A DNA stretch of 64,000 bases from Streptomyces rimosus subsp. rimosus (GTDB taxonomy: Bacteria; Actinomycetota; Actinomycetes; Streptomycetales; Streptomycetaceae). This document shows, piece by piece, positions 1-8,258 of this stretch. The notes under the pieces were generated by a model. The model did not search any database. It was not told the DNA's origin and saw only the letters and a program-made list of their open reading frames with translations. Within the stretch, counting starts at the first letter, position 1. Each line of letters opens with the position of its first letter. The stretch spans positions 6,099-70,098 of the forward strand of contig NZ_JOCQ01000038.1 of the NCBI RefSeq assembly GCF_000720725.1, written 5' to 3'. Made by a program: the position numbers and the translations under genes.

Positions 1-350
1 CAGGAGGCCGGGCTGAGCTGCCATCGCCGCTCACCCTCGGGCGTCAGGATGGCCGCGGCCCGCCCCTGAGCGCTGCAGTCATTGATGACCTGGACAGCAG
101 GGGCGGGGAGAGAGTCCTGGATGGCGGCTGCTGTCGCGGCGGCATGAATCGACTCCCTCAGTTCCCGAGCGAGGTCGAGCTGGGCGACGGTGCAGGAGTC
201 AACGGCGAGGCCGTTCACTGCCAGCCAGTCGACGAGTCGGTGCGGCACGGGAATGCGCTCCACGGCTTCACCATGACGCTCCGACAGAGTCGCCGTGAAG
301 CTGGTCGCCAGCACCTTGCCAAGACGGAAGTCGGGGAACCCAGCACGCAT
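1..350 (-). CDS. ABATE/CGNR zinc-finger type transcriptional regulator, N-terminal part, cut by window edge
   Basis: The minus strand is open from an ATG at 350 to the left edge of the window (about 116 residues). It begins MRAGFPDFRLGKVLATSF and continues with the pattern of the ABATE domain (PF07336 family): an early FRLGKxLAxSF segment, then VPHRLVDWLAVNGL, then a helix LARELRESIHAAA, and a LTPEGERRWQL strand. ABATE proteins usually end in a CGNR zinc finger that binds DNA, and that part lies outside the window. The gene is divergent from the epoxide hydrolase, an arrangement typical of a local regulator and its target. Family assignment is by pattern only. Confidence 0.7.
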   Translation of the reverse strand, partial: MRAGFPDFRLGKVLATSFTATLSERHGEAVERIPVPHRLVDWLAVNGLAVDSCTVAQLDLARELRESIHAAATAAAIQDSLPAPAVQVINDCSAQGRAAAILTPEGERRWQLSPAS

Positions 351-393
351 GGAACCACCTTAGCTGGTTGCCGTGTGGTCCGGAGAACTGCTA

Positions 394-412
394 GAACCGC
401 CATAGCCGGTTC
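394..412. promoter_or_regulatory. Inverted repeat in divergent promoter region, possible operator
   Basis: GAACCG, seven spacer bases, then CGGTTC form a perfect 6+6 inverted repeat between the divergent ABATE-type regulator (start 350) and the epoxide hydrolase (start 454). The shared intergenic region is only about 100 bases, so a dimeric regulator bound here could control both genes. Function is inferred from position and symmetry. Confidence 0.4.
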
Positions 413-453
413 GCGGTGGATCGCGGCCGGCTCCGCGATGGTCAGGAGGTCTC

Positions 454-1626
454 ATGCCCCGCCCAACCAGCGACGTTCAAACATTTGAAGCCCACGCGAC
501 GGACGCCGACCTCGACGATCTGCGTGCGCGACTGGCCGCGGCGCGGCTGCCGGAGGCCGAGACGGTTGACCGTGCCGCGCCCGGCCCTCGCCGATGGGAA
601 CAGGGTGTTCCTCTCGCCGACCTCGTCGGTGTCGTGAACTACTGGCGCACCGGGTACGACTGGCGGACGTTCGAAGGGCGTCTCAACCGGATCGGCCAGT
701 TCCGTACGACCATTGATGAACTGGGAATCCACTTCCTGCACCGCCGATCCGGGCGCGCAGATGCCACTCCGCTGATCTTGACGCACGGCTGGCCAGGCAG
801 CATTGCCGAGTTCATCGATGTAGTGGATGAGCTGGCAGACCCGAATGACGCAGACACGCCGGCGTTCCATGTCGTCGTCCCGTCGCTGCCGGGCTTTGGT
901 TACAGCGACAAGCCGGCCGCCACCGGGTGGGGGACCGAAAAGATCGCGGCCGCCTGGGTGGAACTGATGGGAAGGCTCGGCTACAGCAAGTTCGCCGCCC
1001 ACGGCGGCGACTGGGGAGGTAATATCACCACGGTTCTCGGCGGCAGGTTCCCGGCGCACGTGCTCGGCATCCACACGACGTTCGCGGAGGCGCCGCCCGG
1101 GTTGACCACGGACGGGCTGACGGCGGTCGAGCGCAAGTGGACCGAGGAAACCCGCAATTTCTGGCGCCACCGCGCGGCGTACGCGAAGCAGCAGGCGACC
1201 CGGCCGCAGACCATCGGCTACTCGCTCGTCGACTCACCGGTTGGGCTTCTTGCCTGGATCCTTGACAAGTTCGCCGAGTGGTCGGACACCGAGGACAGTC
1301 CGTTCGAGACGATTTCCATGGACAGAATTCTCGACGACGTCACCCTGTATTGGCTGACGCGGACCGGCGCATCGGCGGCCCGCATCTACTACGAGAGCCA
1401 CAATTCGCTCGACCCCGAGCTTCGGGTCGACGTCCCGTCAGCCATCAGTATGTACCCCCGGGACATCGAGAAATGTCCGCACACCTGGGCGCAGGAGCGG
1501 TACCGGCACATCGTCCGATGGAGGTCGCCCGAAAGCGGGGGGCATTTCCCGTCGCTGGAGGTTCCCGAGTACTTCGTCAAAGACCTGCAAGAGGGTCTCG
1601 CGGCAGTGCTGGCCGCCAATCGGTGA
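454..1626 (+). CDS. Epoxide hydrolase, alpha/beta-hydrolase with EHN domain
   Basis: 390 residues, the usual length for microsomal-type epoxide hydrolases. An EHN domain (about residues 5-110, with LRARLAAARLPEAE and YWRTGYDWR) precedes an alpha/beta-hydrolase fold. The oxyanion motif HGWPGS (about 109-114), the nucleophile elbow GGDWGG (Asp nucleophile, about 188) and a late catalytic His in SGGHFPSLEVPE are all present, so the enzyme should be active. It opens epoxides to diols in the cytosol; the substrate is unknown. The ATG start follows an AGGAGGT ribosome binding site at a good distance. It is divergent from the ABATE-type regulator, its likely controller. Confidence 0.92.
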   Translation: MPRPTSDVQTFEAHATDADLDDLRARLAAARLPEAETVDRAAPGPRRWEQGVPLADLVGVVNYWRTGYDWRTFEGRLNRIGQFRTTIDELGIHFLHRRSGRADATPLILTHGWPGSIAEFIDVVDELADPNDADTPAFHVVVPSLPGFGYSDKPAATGWGTEKIAAAWVELMGRLGYSKFAAHGGDWGGNITTVLGGRFPAHVLGIHTTFAEAPPGLTTDGLTAVERKWTEETRNFWRHRAAYAKQQATRPQTIGYSLVDSPVGLLAWILDKFAEWSDTEDSPFETISMDRILDDVTLYWLTRTGASAARIYYESHNSLDPELRVDVPSAISMYPRDIEKCPHTWAQERYRHIVRWRSPESGGHFPSLEVPEYFVKDLQEGLAAVLAANR

Positions 1627-2192
1627 ACACGGCTGGGTGCCGGCACTCGATCACTGCCTGATCCGGCTCAAGGGGGGGGAATGGTTTCATCCGCCCGCTG
1701 CGGGCCCTGGAGGACTGGGTGATACCCCGAGCGTCTTGCCGCCATACATCGCATCGGCGAACGCCCCCTGGTCTCCTCCAGCGGTGTCCGCGCGTCGAGG
1801 CGGCGAGCCTGGTCCTGGTAGGGATCCACGTGAGTCGAAGCGGTGGGCCTGGTAGGGATCCACGTGATCGGTGCCGAGCCTGCGCGGCGAGGCGGCGGGT
1901 GCCGGCCGGTCGGGCCGAGGGCAGTACCGGCATCAAGGTTAACGGTCGGTAACTTTAGGTGATCATGGAATGACTCGCAGTGCATTTTCTCGGGTGAGTG
2001 GCTGGACACCTGCACGGTCTGCGACGGCATAAGGGATGAGAGTGCTCAGGCGGTCTCAGCCGTGGGGGAGCCAGCCTTTTCGAGGAAAGTAGGTCCACAC
2101 ATGACCGGCGTTCCAACGCCATCCTGTCCTTCGGGGGGCGCCGCCACGCGGCGGGCGAACCCGACTCCGTCGAAGCTTCGCCCCGTGGACAC
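1627..2192. other. Gene-free stretch upstream of sigma factor gene
   Basis: No reading frame here has recognisable homology or a convincing ribosome binding site. The stretch contains the 20-base direct repeat listed separately. The last 150 bases presumably hold the promoter for the sigma factor gene. Confidence 0.5.
1814..1867. repeat. 20-bp perfect direct repeat, two copies
   Basis: CCTGGTAGGGATCCACGTGA occurs at 1814-1833 and again at 1848-1867, a 34-base period (just over three helical turns). It lies in the gene-free stretch upstream of the sigma factor gene. It could be a regulator binding site or a simple local duplication. Confidence 0.6.
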
Positions 2193-2774
2193 GTGGTGAC
2201 GGCGAGCCGGGCCGTGACACACACGGCAGCCAACGGACAGCCGCCCATGGTCTTCGACTCGTTCGTCGCCAAGAACCGGACCGCCTACGTCAGGTGGGCC
2301 TACACCCGACTCGGTTCCCTCGAGGACAGCCGCGACGCGGTCAACGAGGCGTTCCTGCGGCTGTACCGCCGCTGGAACGACGCGTTGGCCAGCGCCAGCA
2401 CGGATGCCTACGCCTGGAAAATCCTGCACGACACAGTCGTGGACGCCCTGCGCACCCGCGACCGCAACCCGTGCAGCGGCGGGGGACTCGCCTTCGAGCC
2501 GCACGTACGGCCCATCGCGGGAATTCCGGACCGGGAGATCGACCAGGTGCCCCTGCGTATGGAACTGCACAAGGCGATCAGCGAACTGTCCCAGCAGCAG
2601 CAGAAGTGCGTCACCTTGCACTACCTGCTCGGCTGCCCGGTGACGGAGGTCGCGCACGTCACCGGCCTGGCGGTGTCAACGGTCCACTCTCACCTGTCCT
2701 CGGCCCGTACCGCACTGGCCAAGGCGATGGGGGAAGAGGGCACCGTGCCCGACCATGAGAAAGGTGATCATTGA
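2193..2774 (+). CDS. ECF-type sigma-70 family RNA polymerase sigma factor
   Basis: 193 residues from the GTG at 2193. An in-frame ATG at 2247 (MVFDSFVAKN) is an alternative start that would trim a poorly conserved N-terminus. Region 2 is seen in FVAKNRTAYVRWAYTRLG and SRDAVNEAFLRLYRRW. Region 4 is the helix-turn-helix starting SQQQQKCVTLHYLLGCPV and followed by AVSTVHSHLSSARTALAK. It would direct RNA polymerase to an unknown regulon. No anti-sigma factor with membrane helices is adjacent; instead the stop codon overlaps the start of a soluble partner gene (TGATG), implying translational coupling. Confidence 0.88.
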   Translation: MVTASRAVTHTAANGQPPMVFDSFVAKNRTAYVRWAYTRLGSLEDSRDAVNEAFLRLYRRWNDALASASTDAYAWKILHDTVVDALRTRDRNPCSGGGLAFEPHVRPIAGIPDREIDQVPLRMELHKAISELSQQQQKCVTLHYLLGCPVTEVAHVTGLAVSTVHSHLSSARTALAKAMGEEGTVPDHEKGDH

Positions 2775-3451
2775 TGATTGAGGACATCCTGCGCGGTGCG
2801 CAGATCCGCACCCCCGCCTACACCCCGGCCCAGCAGGCTGAAGACGACCGCCTGCTGCGCGAGCGCATCAACGCCGTCGTGCGGCGCAAGGAACTTGCCG
2901 TGCTGATGGGCGCGTCCACCTGGCTCGGCCCGGACTCGCCGGAACTGGCCGGGCTGATCATCCAGGGGGACGCCCCGGCCGGCGAAGCGGTCCGGTCCCG
3001 CGCCCGCGACGACCTGACCGCCTTGTGCAACCTGGCCCTCCGGGCCCCCGGCGCCACCGACCGCCTGACGAACTTCGTCGTGGGCGATGTCCGCAGTACC
3101 GACTACCGGGGAGCGCTGGTCTTCGGCTGCCTGCTCTACCTCGGAGGGCACGCCGACACCGCACGCTTCTGGTGGCGCTACGCGGCCGGAGCGGAGAATA
3201 CCCAGGCGGCCTACTGCCTCTTCCTGGAAGGCCTGGTCCGCGGTGACCTCGGTGAGGCCGTGTACTGCTTCCGGCATTACGACGCGGGAGCCTTCCTGTG
3301 CGAACAGGACGACGAGAGCAGCCTGAGAGGGCCCGACACCCGCGCCGAGGAACTTGAGACACGACTCGGCGACTGCGTCACCGAGGTCGACACCCGCAGG
3401 CAGGGAGCCGTTCTGATCCCGGAGAAGTTCCTGACCGAGCTCGTCGGCTGA
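2774..3451 (+). CDS. Hypothetical protein coupled to the sigma factor; helical, TPR-like
   Basis: 225 residues from the ATG at 2774, which overlaps the sigma factor stop by one base; the TTG three bases earlier is less likely. The protein is soluble and mainly helical. The middle (LLYLGGHADTARFWWRYA, then NTQAAYCLFLEGLVRGD and a row of AVYCFRHYD) looks like tetratricopeptide/Sel1-type helical hairpins. Sequence-distant proteins like this are common next to sigma factors in Streptomyces, but their role is not established. Coupling suggests it works with the sigma factor, possibly as a partner or cytosolic antagonist; that is inference. A strong terminator follows. Confidence 0.75.
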   Translation: MIEDILRGAQIRTPAYTPAQQAEDDRLLRERINAVVRRKELAVLMGASTWLGPDSPELAGLIIQGDAPAGEAVRSRARDDLTALCNLALRAPGATDRLTNFVVGDVRSTDYRGALVFGCLLYLGGHADTARFWWRYAAGAENTQAAYCLFLEGLVRGDLGEAVYCFRHYDAGAFLCEQDDESSLRGPDTRAEELETRLGDCVTEVDTRRQGAVLIPEKFLTELVG

Positions 3452-3462
3452 CCCGGTACCGA

Positions 3463-3499
3463 CAGCGGCCCTTCGCGCCGGGCGCGCGAAGGGCCGCTG
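3463..3499 (+). terminator. Strong hairpin terminator after sigma factor operon
   Basis: CAGCGGCCCTTCGCG and CGCGAAGGGCCGCTG form a perfect 15-bp stem with a 7-base loop, 12 bases after the stop codon of the sigma partner gene. There is no T-run, as is usual in Streptomyces. Confidence 0.8.
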
Positions 3500-3540
3500 C
3501 CCCCGGCCAGCAATCGCAGGCTGGGGCGATCGTCCCTGTA

Positions 3541-3600
3541 CGCGCTGGTATTCGACGGGGGTGTGGCCGCAGCCCGTGACCAGGCGGCGCAGCGAGCGTG
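3541..3600 (-). pseudogene. Remnant of HNH-endonuclease-like gene, C-terminal end only
   Basis: On the minus strand these about 60 bases match the extreme 3' end of the HNH gene fragment at 50962-51460 almost base for base and encode the same CGHT(P/T)VEYQRV tail. Here the stop codon is replaced by CAG and no upstream part is present. It is one of several scattered HNH fragments in this window. Confidence 0.55.
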
Positions 3601-3639
3601 GGCGTCAGGCCGCGGCTGGCGCCGATGCGGTCCGGCAGG

Positions 3640-4141
3640 CGCCGGCGTACGAGGGCTGCGGGCGGAAGCGGGTGGCCGGGCGGTGCGAGGCGTACGGCTA
3701 CCGGCGCCGGACCGAGACGGCGATCGCGGAGGCCGGGCTGGTCGTGGAGGCTGGGCTGGTTGCGGAGGCCGGGCTGGTCGCGGCCACCTGGTCCGCCGAC
3801 CTGAGCGACCCGGCGGCGTGCGTGCTCACCTGCTCCGCGCTCCAGACCGCGGAGCAGGCACTGCCGGAGTACCGCAGCAGCGCCCTCGCATGGCTGGGCC
3901 GCACCGGGAAGCCGAGGCGCGGCGGGCATACCAGACGGAGCAGAGGCGCCGCCGATACAGGCACAACCAGGACGGCGCGGACGCCGTCGCGGTTCGCTTC
4001 GCGCAGCTGCTTCAGCCGCACTGCGAGCAGCTACTCGACCGTGCGCTCCAGAGCCGCGTCGACGGCCCTCATCACGGCCGGCTGCCCGAGCTCGCCGGCC
4101 GCGCCCCCGATGGCGTCACGGCTTGGGCGGGCATCGCGTGA
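3640..4141 (+). pseudogene. Decayed copy A of a repeated hypothetical gene family
   Basis: In shifting frames this stretch reads CEAYGYRRRTETAIAEAG, LVAATWSADLSDPAAC, LPEYRSSALAWLGRT and EAEARRAYQTEQRRRRYRHN, ending LPELAGRAPDGVTAWAGIA. The same protein is recognisable at 29895-30380 and 50815-50950. At least one frameshift (near 3900) breaks it, and an 18-base unit is triplicated. I recognise the sequence as a family from Streptomyces accessory DNA but cannot assign a function. Confidence 0.55.
3729..3782 (+). repeat. Three tandem 18-bp units inside decayed gene
   Basis: Units at 3729-3746, 3747-3764 and 3765-3782 each encode (V/A)EAGLV with one or two base differences. The sister copy near 29950 has only one unit, so this is a local expansion, probably by slippage. 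Confidence 0.75.
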
Positions 4142-4360
4142 CGACCGAGCTGAGCGGCGTCATCCAATCAGGCTCCTGACCATGCCGACCGCGGCTCTTG
4201 CGGTGCGCAGCCGCCGCCGGGCAGTCGTGCTGCAGGACATGCCGCGCCGGGCCCGTACGGGAGCGGGATGACCGCACGCCCCGGCCCGACGGCAGGCCTG
4301 GCCCTGGCCCCGGCCGCTACCCGCGCGGACGGCCGACTCGGTGTCCGGCATCTTCCGGCT

Positions 4361-5185
4361 TCATTGCCGAAGGTCCCAGATCGCGGCCTGTTGCCGCTTC
4401 ACCTCTTCGATGCGGTCTGCCGGAAGGAAATTGCGAAAGAGGTCGGACTTTCCCTCCGCGACTTTCACGAAGAGCTCCACGATCTCCTCGGGATCCTTCT
4501 GGCTCTCCCCGGTCATCTCGCCGTAGTCGTCGGTGAGCCGGACCTCGACGCCGAGATCGGTGGTGAAGTGCTCGGCGCTGATGGACTTCTCCCGGTCGAA
4601 CCAGACGCGTAGCGCGTCCCCCATCCGGTCGTTGAAACCGGTCTGGTACGGGCCCGGATTGATGGTGCACACCTGGACGCCCAGCGGTTTCAGTTCGTCG
4701 TGCATCGCCTGGGCGATCGACTCGATGGCGTACTTGGACGCGCAGTACGGGCCCAGATACGGATTGGTCGTCAGACCCGCAATGGACGACAGCCAGACGA
4801 TGCGGCCGTTGCCACGTTCTGCCATCTGCCGGGCAAATCCCTGGGCCAGGGCGAGATGGCCGAACACGTTCACTTCGAAGACCCGCCGGACCAATTCCAG
4901 GGGAATCTCGGTCAGCGGGCCCATTTCTCCGACGGCCGCGTTGTTGAACAGCACGTCCACGTCCCAGGTGTGTGCCTGGCGGCGGTGCAGCGCGTCGGTG
5001 ACGTCCAGGTTCTCCACCCGGAGCCCGATACCGCGCCGGTCCGCTTCCTCGATCAGCGCGGTCATCTGCGGACGGTTCTCGGCCGCCGCGATGACGTGGT
5101 GGCCGCGCCCGGCGAGACGCAGGGCGGCGTCACGGCCGAAGCCGGAACCCGCGCCGGTGATGAGAATGCGCTTGCCATCCGCCAC
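4361..5185 (-). CDS. Short-chain dehydrogenase/reductase
   Basis: 274 residues, typical of classical SDRs. The N-terminal TGAGSGFG is the TGxxxGxG cofactor loop; an NNA motif (about residue 81), a Ser in WLSSIAGL (about 133) and YCASK (about 146) supply the catalytic Asn, Ser, Tyr and Lys. It should reduce or oxidise a carbonyl/hydroxyl with NAD(P)(H); the substrate is unknown. Minus-strand AAAGGAGT lies just before the ATG. The gene stands alone, divergent from the exporter gene about 900 bases to the right. Confidence 0.9.
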   Translation of the reverse strand: MADGKRILITGAGSGFGRDAALRLAGRGHHVIAAAENRPQMTALIEEADRRGIGLRVENLDVTDALHRRQAHTWDVDVLFNNAAVGEMGPLTEIPLELVRRVFEVNVFGHLALAQGFARQMAERGNGRIVWLSSIAGLTTNPYLGPYCASKYAIESIAQAMHDELKPLGVQVCTINPGPYQTGFNDRMGDALRVWFDREKSISAEHFTTDLGVEVRLTDDYGEMTGESQKDPEEIVELFVKVAEGKSDLFRNFLPADRIEEVKRQQAAIWDLRQ

Positions 5186-6096
5186 GGCAACTCCTTTCCA
5201 CGGGCGATAACCGGTTCACGGCGGCAGTCCCACCCGTTCGACGACATGCACAGACAGTATCCGAATCGACACTCTTTGTGCGTGAACCTTGGCAGAAGCC
5301 GTGCCTCGCCGAGCTCGGGCCTACGGACCCGGCACGTCAGATCGCTGTCCCCCCCCATGACCCGCCTGGTGCGGCGATTAGTGAGTGTGAGTGCTGCTGC
5401 ACGTACCCAAACCGCTGCCGCACCCGTTCCGGGCCGCTGCCGCCGCGCCCCGACCACGCCTCCGGCGTCACACATGTCGAGCCCGAAAAGCGAAAGGACC
5501 ACCAAAGCGAAAGGACCGCCCCCGCAAGTGGACTCGCACCTACTTCCCCCGTTCCCGGACCCGAGACCAGTGCGAGGTGCCAGACCGCGGCGAGCGCGAA
5601 AGACCCGCTCCGCGCGGTGCCGGCCACGCTGCCCGACAAGCTCGTTCTGGCCTGTGGCGGGGCTGTCCCGCCCGCCGTGGTCGATCTCATCCACGGCGAG
5701 CGGCAGCGGGACCAGGCCGTGGGGGTGAGGCGGCCACCGGTCGGGCCGACAGGGGCGGGACCACTATCTGGTGTGCGGCAGGGTCCGGGGACGGTGTACC
5801 GTGGACCGGTTCCTGTGCCGAGTTTTCGGCGGCAGCGACTGAATTCCCTGTTTCTTCTGTATCGATCTTGAGGTGGCGACCTATTAACCAGGCCATGTAG
5901 CCGTCCGCGTTCCCCACGTGCTGTTTTGTCGCACGTGTCCGGGGGCGGACGTCGCGCTGGCCTGAGTTGCGTCACCCTTCCCCGCAGTTTTCTTTCCCGG
6001 GTGCAGCTCTGCCGTCTGCCCCGGGTTTCGTGTTCTCTCGCCCCGGTGCGGCTGTCGGCAGGGCTCCCCGATTCCTTTGGATCAGGAGTTCCCGTC
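5186..6096. other. Long non-coding stretch between SDR and MFS genes
   Basis: About 900 bases with overlapping long open frames on both strands but no frame with family features. One short plus-strand piece near 5595-5720 (ATLPDKLVLACGGAVPPA) has protein-like composition and may be a gene fragment. The stretch contains a 14-base direct repeat and must hold both promoters. Confidence 0.4.
5487..5517. repeat. 14-bp direct repeat, possible regulator site
   Basis: AAAGCGAAAGGACC occurs at 5487-5500 and 5504-5517, a 17-base period, in the divergent region between the SDR and MFS genes. The A-rich core stands out from the GC-rich surroundings. Confidence 0.5.
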
Positions 6097-7575
6097 GTGT
6101 CTTCCTCCGCGCTCGACAGCGAGCCACACCAGACCACCCAGCCCCCAACCCACCCAGCCCCCGGGCTGTCGACGATGGGCTTGGCTGCCTGGATCGCCCT
6201 CTTGGTGCTGCTGGGCGCCGAGCTGATGGACATGATCGACCAGTCGGTCGTCCTGACCGCCCTGCCCGCGATCCAGGAGTCCACTGGCGCCGGACCGGAT
6301 ACGGTGCAGTGGCTCACCACCGGCTACTCACTGCCCATCGCCGTAGGACTGATCACCGGCGGACGCCTCGGCGACCTCTACGGCCGGCGCAGGATCCTCC
6401 TTGTCGGCACCGTCGTGTTCACCACGGCCTCGCTGCTGTGCGGCGTCGCTGCCGGGCCGGGCATGCTGATCGGCGCCCGCGGGCTCCAGGGCCTGGGAGT
6501 GGCCCTGATGATCCCGCAGATCCTGGCCACCCTCCATGTCACTTTCGCGGGACAGAACCGCAGCAAAGTGTTCGGTCTGTACGGGGCCGTCATGTCGCTC
6601 GCCAATGTCCTGGGCCCGGTGCTGGGCGGCCTGCTGACCGAGGCGGACCTGTTCGGGCTGTCCTGGCGGCCGATCTTCCTGGTCAACGTGCCCGTCGGCC
6701 TCGCCGTGATCCTCCTGGGACGCAAATTCATCCCCGAGTCGACCGTGAAGAAGGCCGACCGGCTCGACCTGACCGGGATGCTGCTGTCCGCGCCGGCCAT
6801 CGTCCTGATCATCTTCCCGCTCACCGAGGGGCACCTCCATCACTGGCCGCTGTGGTGCTTCGCCCTGCTCGCCGCGGGCCTGCTCGTCCTCGGCGTCTTC
6901 CTGCGCCACCAGCAGCGCAAGCAGGGCAACGCCCCGCTCGTGCCCCTGTCCCTCTTCCGGAGCCGGCAGTTCTCCGGCGGCATGGCCGCGCAGCTGATGC
7001 ACGGCCTGCTGTGCGGGCTGTTCTTCATGACCTGGACCCTCTACCTCCAGCACGGACTGGGCATGAGCCCCTTCCACGCGGCCCTGGCCTTCGTGCTGCT
7101 GTCCCTCGGAGAGCTGGCCGGCGCGACGCTCGCGGCGAAGAGCGGCGGGCGCTTCGCCCGCAGGTTGCCGCAGACCGGAGCCCTCATCACGCTCGCCTCG
7201 ACGGCCGCCTACGGGCTCCAGGGCGACACAGGCCAGGCGGATGTGACCCTCGTGGCGATGACCGCTCCAGTGGTACTGATCGGCTTCGGCCTCGGCATGG
7301 TCGGCGGCCCGCTCGCCGACCTGTCGCTGGCCAAGGTCCCGCACAAGGACGCCGGGTCCGCCTCGGGCCTGTTCAATACCGCCATCCACCTGGGCATCGC
7401 CCTCGGTACCGCGCTGACCGCCCTGGTGTTCTTCGCCACCACCGGCGGCTCACCTGACGCCGCACTCAACCGCGACGCGTTCATCACCGTGCTGTGGTGG
7501 GTCGGCAGCCTCCTCGCCCTGATGTGGGCCCTGATGTTCTGCCTGCCCAAGCAGGCCAACGACCAGGCCGACTGA
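6097..7575 (+). CDS. MFS drug exporter, DHA2 (14-helix) family
   Basis: 492 residues from the GTG at 6097, which has an AGGAG ribosome binding site; the frame is open for 171 more bases upstream, but that part is not protein-like. About 14 hydrophobic segments follow. The conserved loop GGRLGDLYGRRRILLVG (MFS motif A) and the LQGLGVALMIPQILA segment (motif C region of EmrB/QacA-type exporters) are clear. It probably exports a hydrophobic compound or antibiotic by proton antiport in the cytoplasmic membrane. No regulator is adjacent. A terminator follows directly. Confidence 0.92.
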   Translation: MSSSALDSEPHQTTQPPTHPAPGLSTMGLAAWIALLVLLGAELMDMIDQSVVLTALPAIQESTGAGPDTVQWLTTGYSLPIAVGLITGGRLGDLYGRRRILLVGTVVFTTASLLCGVAAGPGMLIGARGLQGLGVALMIPQILATLHVTFAGQNRSKVFGLYGAVMSLANVLGPVLGGLLTEADLFGLSWRPIFLVNVPVGLAVILLGRKFIPESTVKKADRLDLTGMLLSAPAIVLIIFPLTEGHLHHWPLWCFALLAAGLLVLGVFLRHQQRKQGNAPLVPLSLFRSRQFSGGMAAQLMHGLLCGLFFMTWTLYLQHGLGMSPFHAALAFVLLSLGELAGATLAAKSGGRFARRLPQTGALITLASTAAYGLQGDTGQADVTLVAMTAPVVLIGFGLGMVGGPLADLSLAKVPHKDAGSASGLFNTAIHLGIALGTALTALVFFATTGGSPDAALNRDAFITVLWWVGSLLALMWALMFCLPKQANDQAD

Positions 7576-7581
7576 GCCGCT

Positions 7582-7617
7582 CCCAGGGTCCGGCCGCGAC
7601 GTCGGCCGGAACCTGGG
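7582..7617 (+). terminator. Hairpin terminator after MFS gene
   Basis: A 15-bp stem (CCCAGGGTCCGGCCG with CGGCCGGAACCTGGG, one mismatch) and a 6-base loop start seven bases after the exporter stop codon. Confidence 0.75.
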
Positions 7618-7718
7618 CCCTCAGCCATCCCCGTCCTCGCCGTCCTGTCTTCGGCGGCGTCCGGATCCTGGAAGGTACTGGGCCCCGACCCGAGAACCCG
7701 TGCGCTCCGCCAGAACGG

Positions 7719-8033
7719 TCACGGCGAAGCGGCAGATTCTGTCAATCCGCGGGTCGGGAATATGGGAACCCACGTGGTTCCGCGTTCGACGTCCTGGCCA
7801 TCGGTGAGCGTACGGACTGCCGCCCACGCCGGTACGAGGAGCGCCGCGCCACCTTGCTCGAATTGCTGGAGGGCGGCCCGCCGCAGATCCGCCCGGTGCC
7901 GGACACGACTGTCATCGAGGAGGTGCTGAGCCGGGTGGGCGGGCTCGGTGGTGTCGAAGGGGTGTTGTTGCCAGGTTTTGTCACTGACCAGTTGACCGTT
8001 CGGCGCTATGAAGGCGGCTGGTCGGTGCTTCAC
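7719..8033 (-). CDS. Doubtful hypothetical ORF
   Basis: A 104-residue frame starting MKHRPAAFIAPNGQLVSD with Streptomyces-like composition but no recognised domain. It overlaps the end of the better supported small gene at 7981-8223 in another frame. It could be a fragment of an older gene. Low confidence. Confidence 0.25.
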   Translation of the reverse strand: MKHRPAAFIAPNGQLVSDKTWQQHPFDTTEPAHPAQHLLDDSRVRHRADLRRAALQQFEQGGAALLVPAWAAVRTLTDGQDVERGTTWVPIFPTRGLTESAASP

Positions 8034-8223
8034 GGGATGGGCGGAGGATCATGTCGAGGCGTCCATCGGAACCGGTCCACTCTTGATCGGCCTCGGCGGG
8101 TGTGAGGCGTGGACCGGTCTCGATGGTGTCAGCGTGTGAAAGGACCACCCCCAGTCCGCCCAGCACCGCGAGCGAGACGGTCCGTTCGATGCTGGAGGAA
8201 CGCCTTTCCCAGTCGTCTGTCAT
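7981..8223 (-). CDS. Small membrane-associated hypothetical protein, possible immunity partner
   Basis: 80 residues from the ATG at 8223, with an AGGAG ribosome binding site seven bases upstream. One hydrophobic segment (TVSLAVLGGLGVVLSHA, about residues 16-32) could span or touch the membrane. It begins 35 bases after the stop of the secreted Gly-zipper protein gene and is on the same strand, so the two are probably co-transcribed. A small membrane protein beside a secreted Gly-rich peptide fits an immunity role, but this is inference. Confidence 0.55.
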   Translation of the reverse strand: MTDDWERRSSSIERTVSLAVLGGLGVVLSHADTIETGPRLTPAEADQEWTGSDGRLDMILRPSREAPTSRLHSAERSTGQ

Positions 8224-8258
8224 TGCGGTACTCCTCATAGGTCATGTCGTTTCATAGG

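Noticed and set aside
5926..6096. 57-codon N-terminal extension of the MFS exporter
   Set aside because: Composition is not protein-like, and the GTG at 6097 has the ribosome binding site and leads directly to the first membrane segment.
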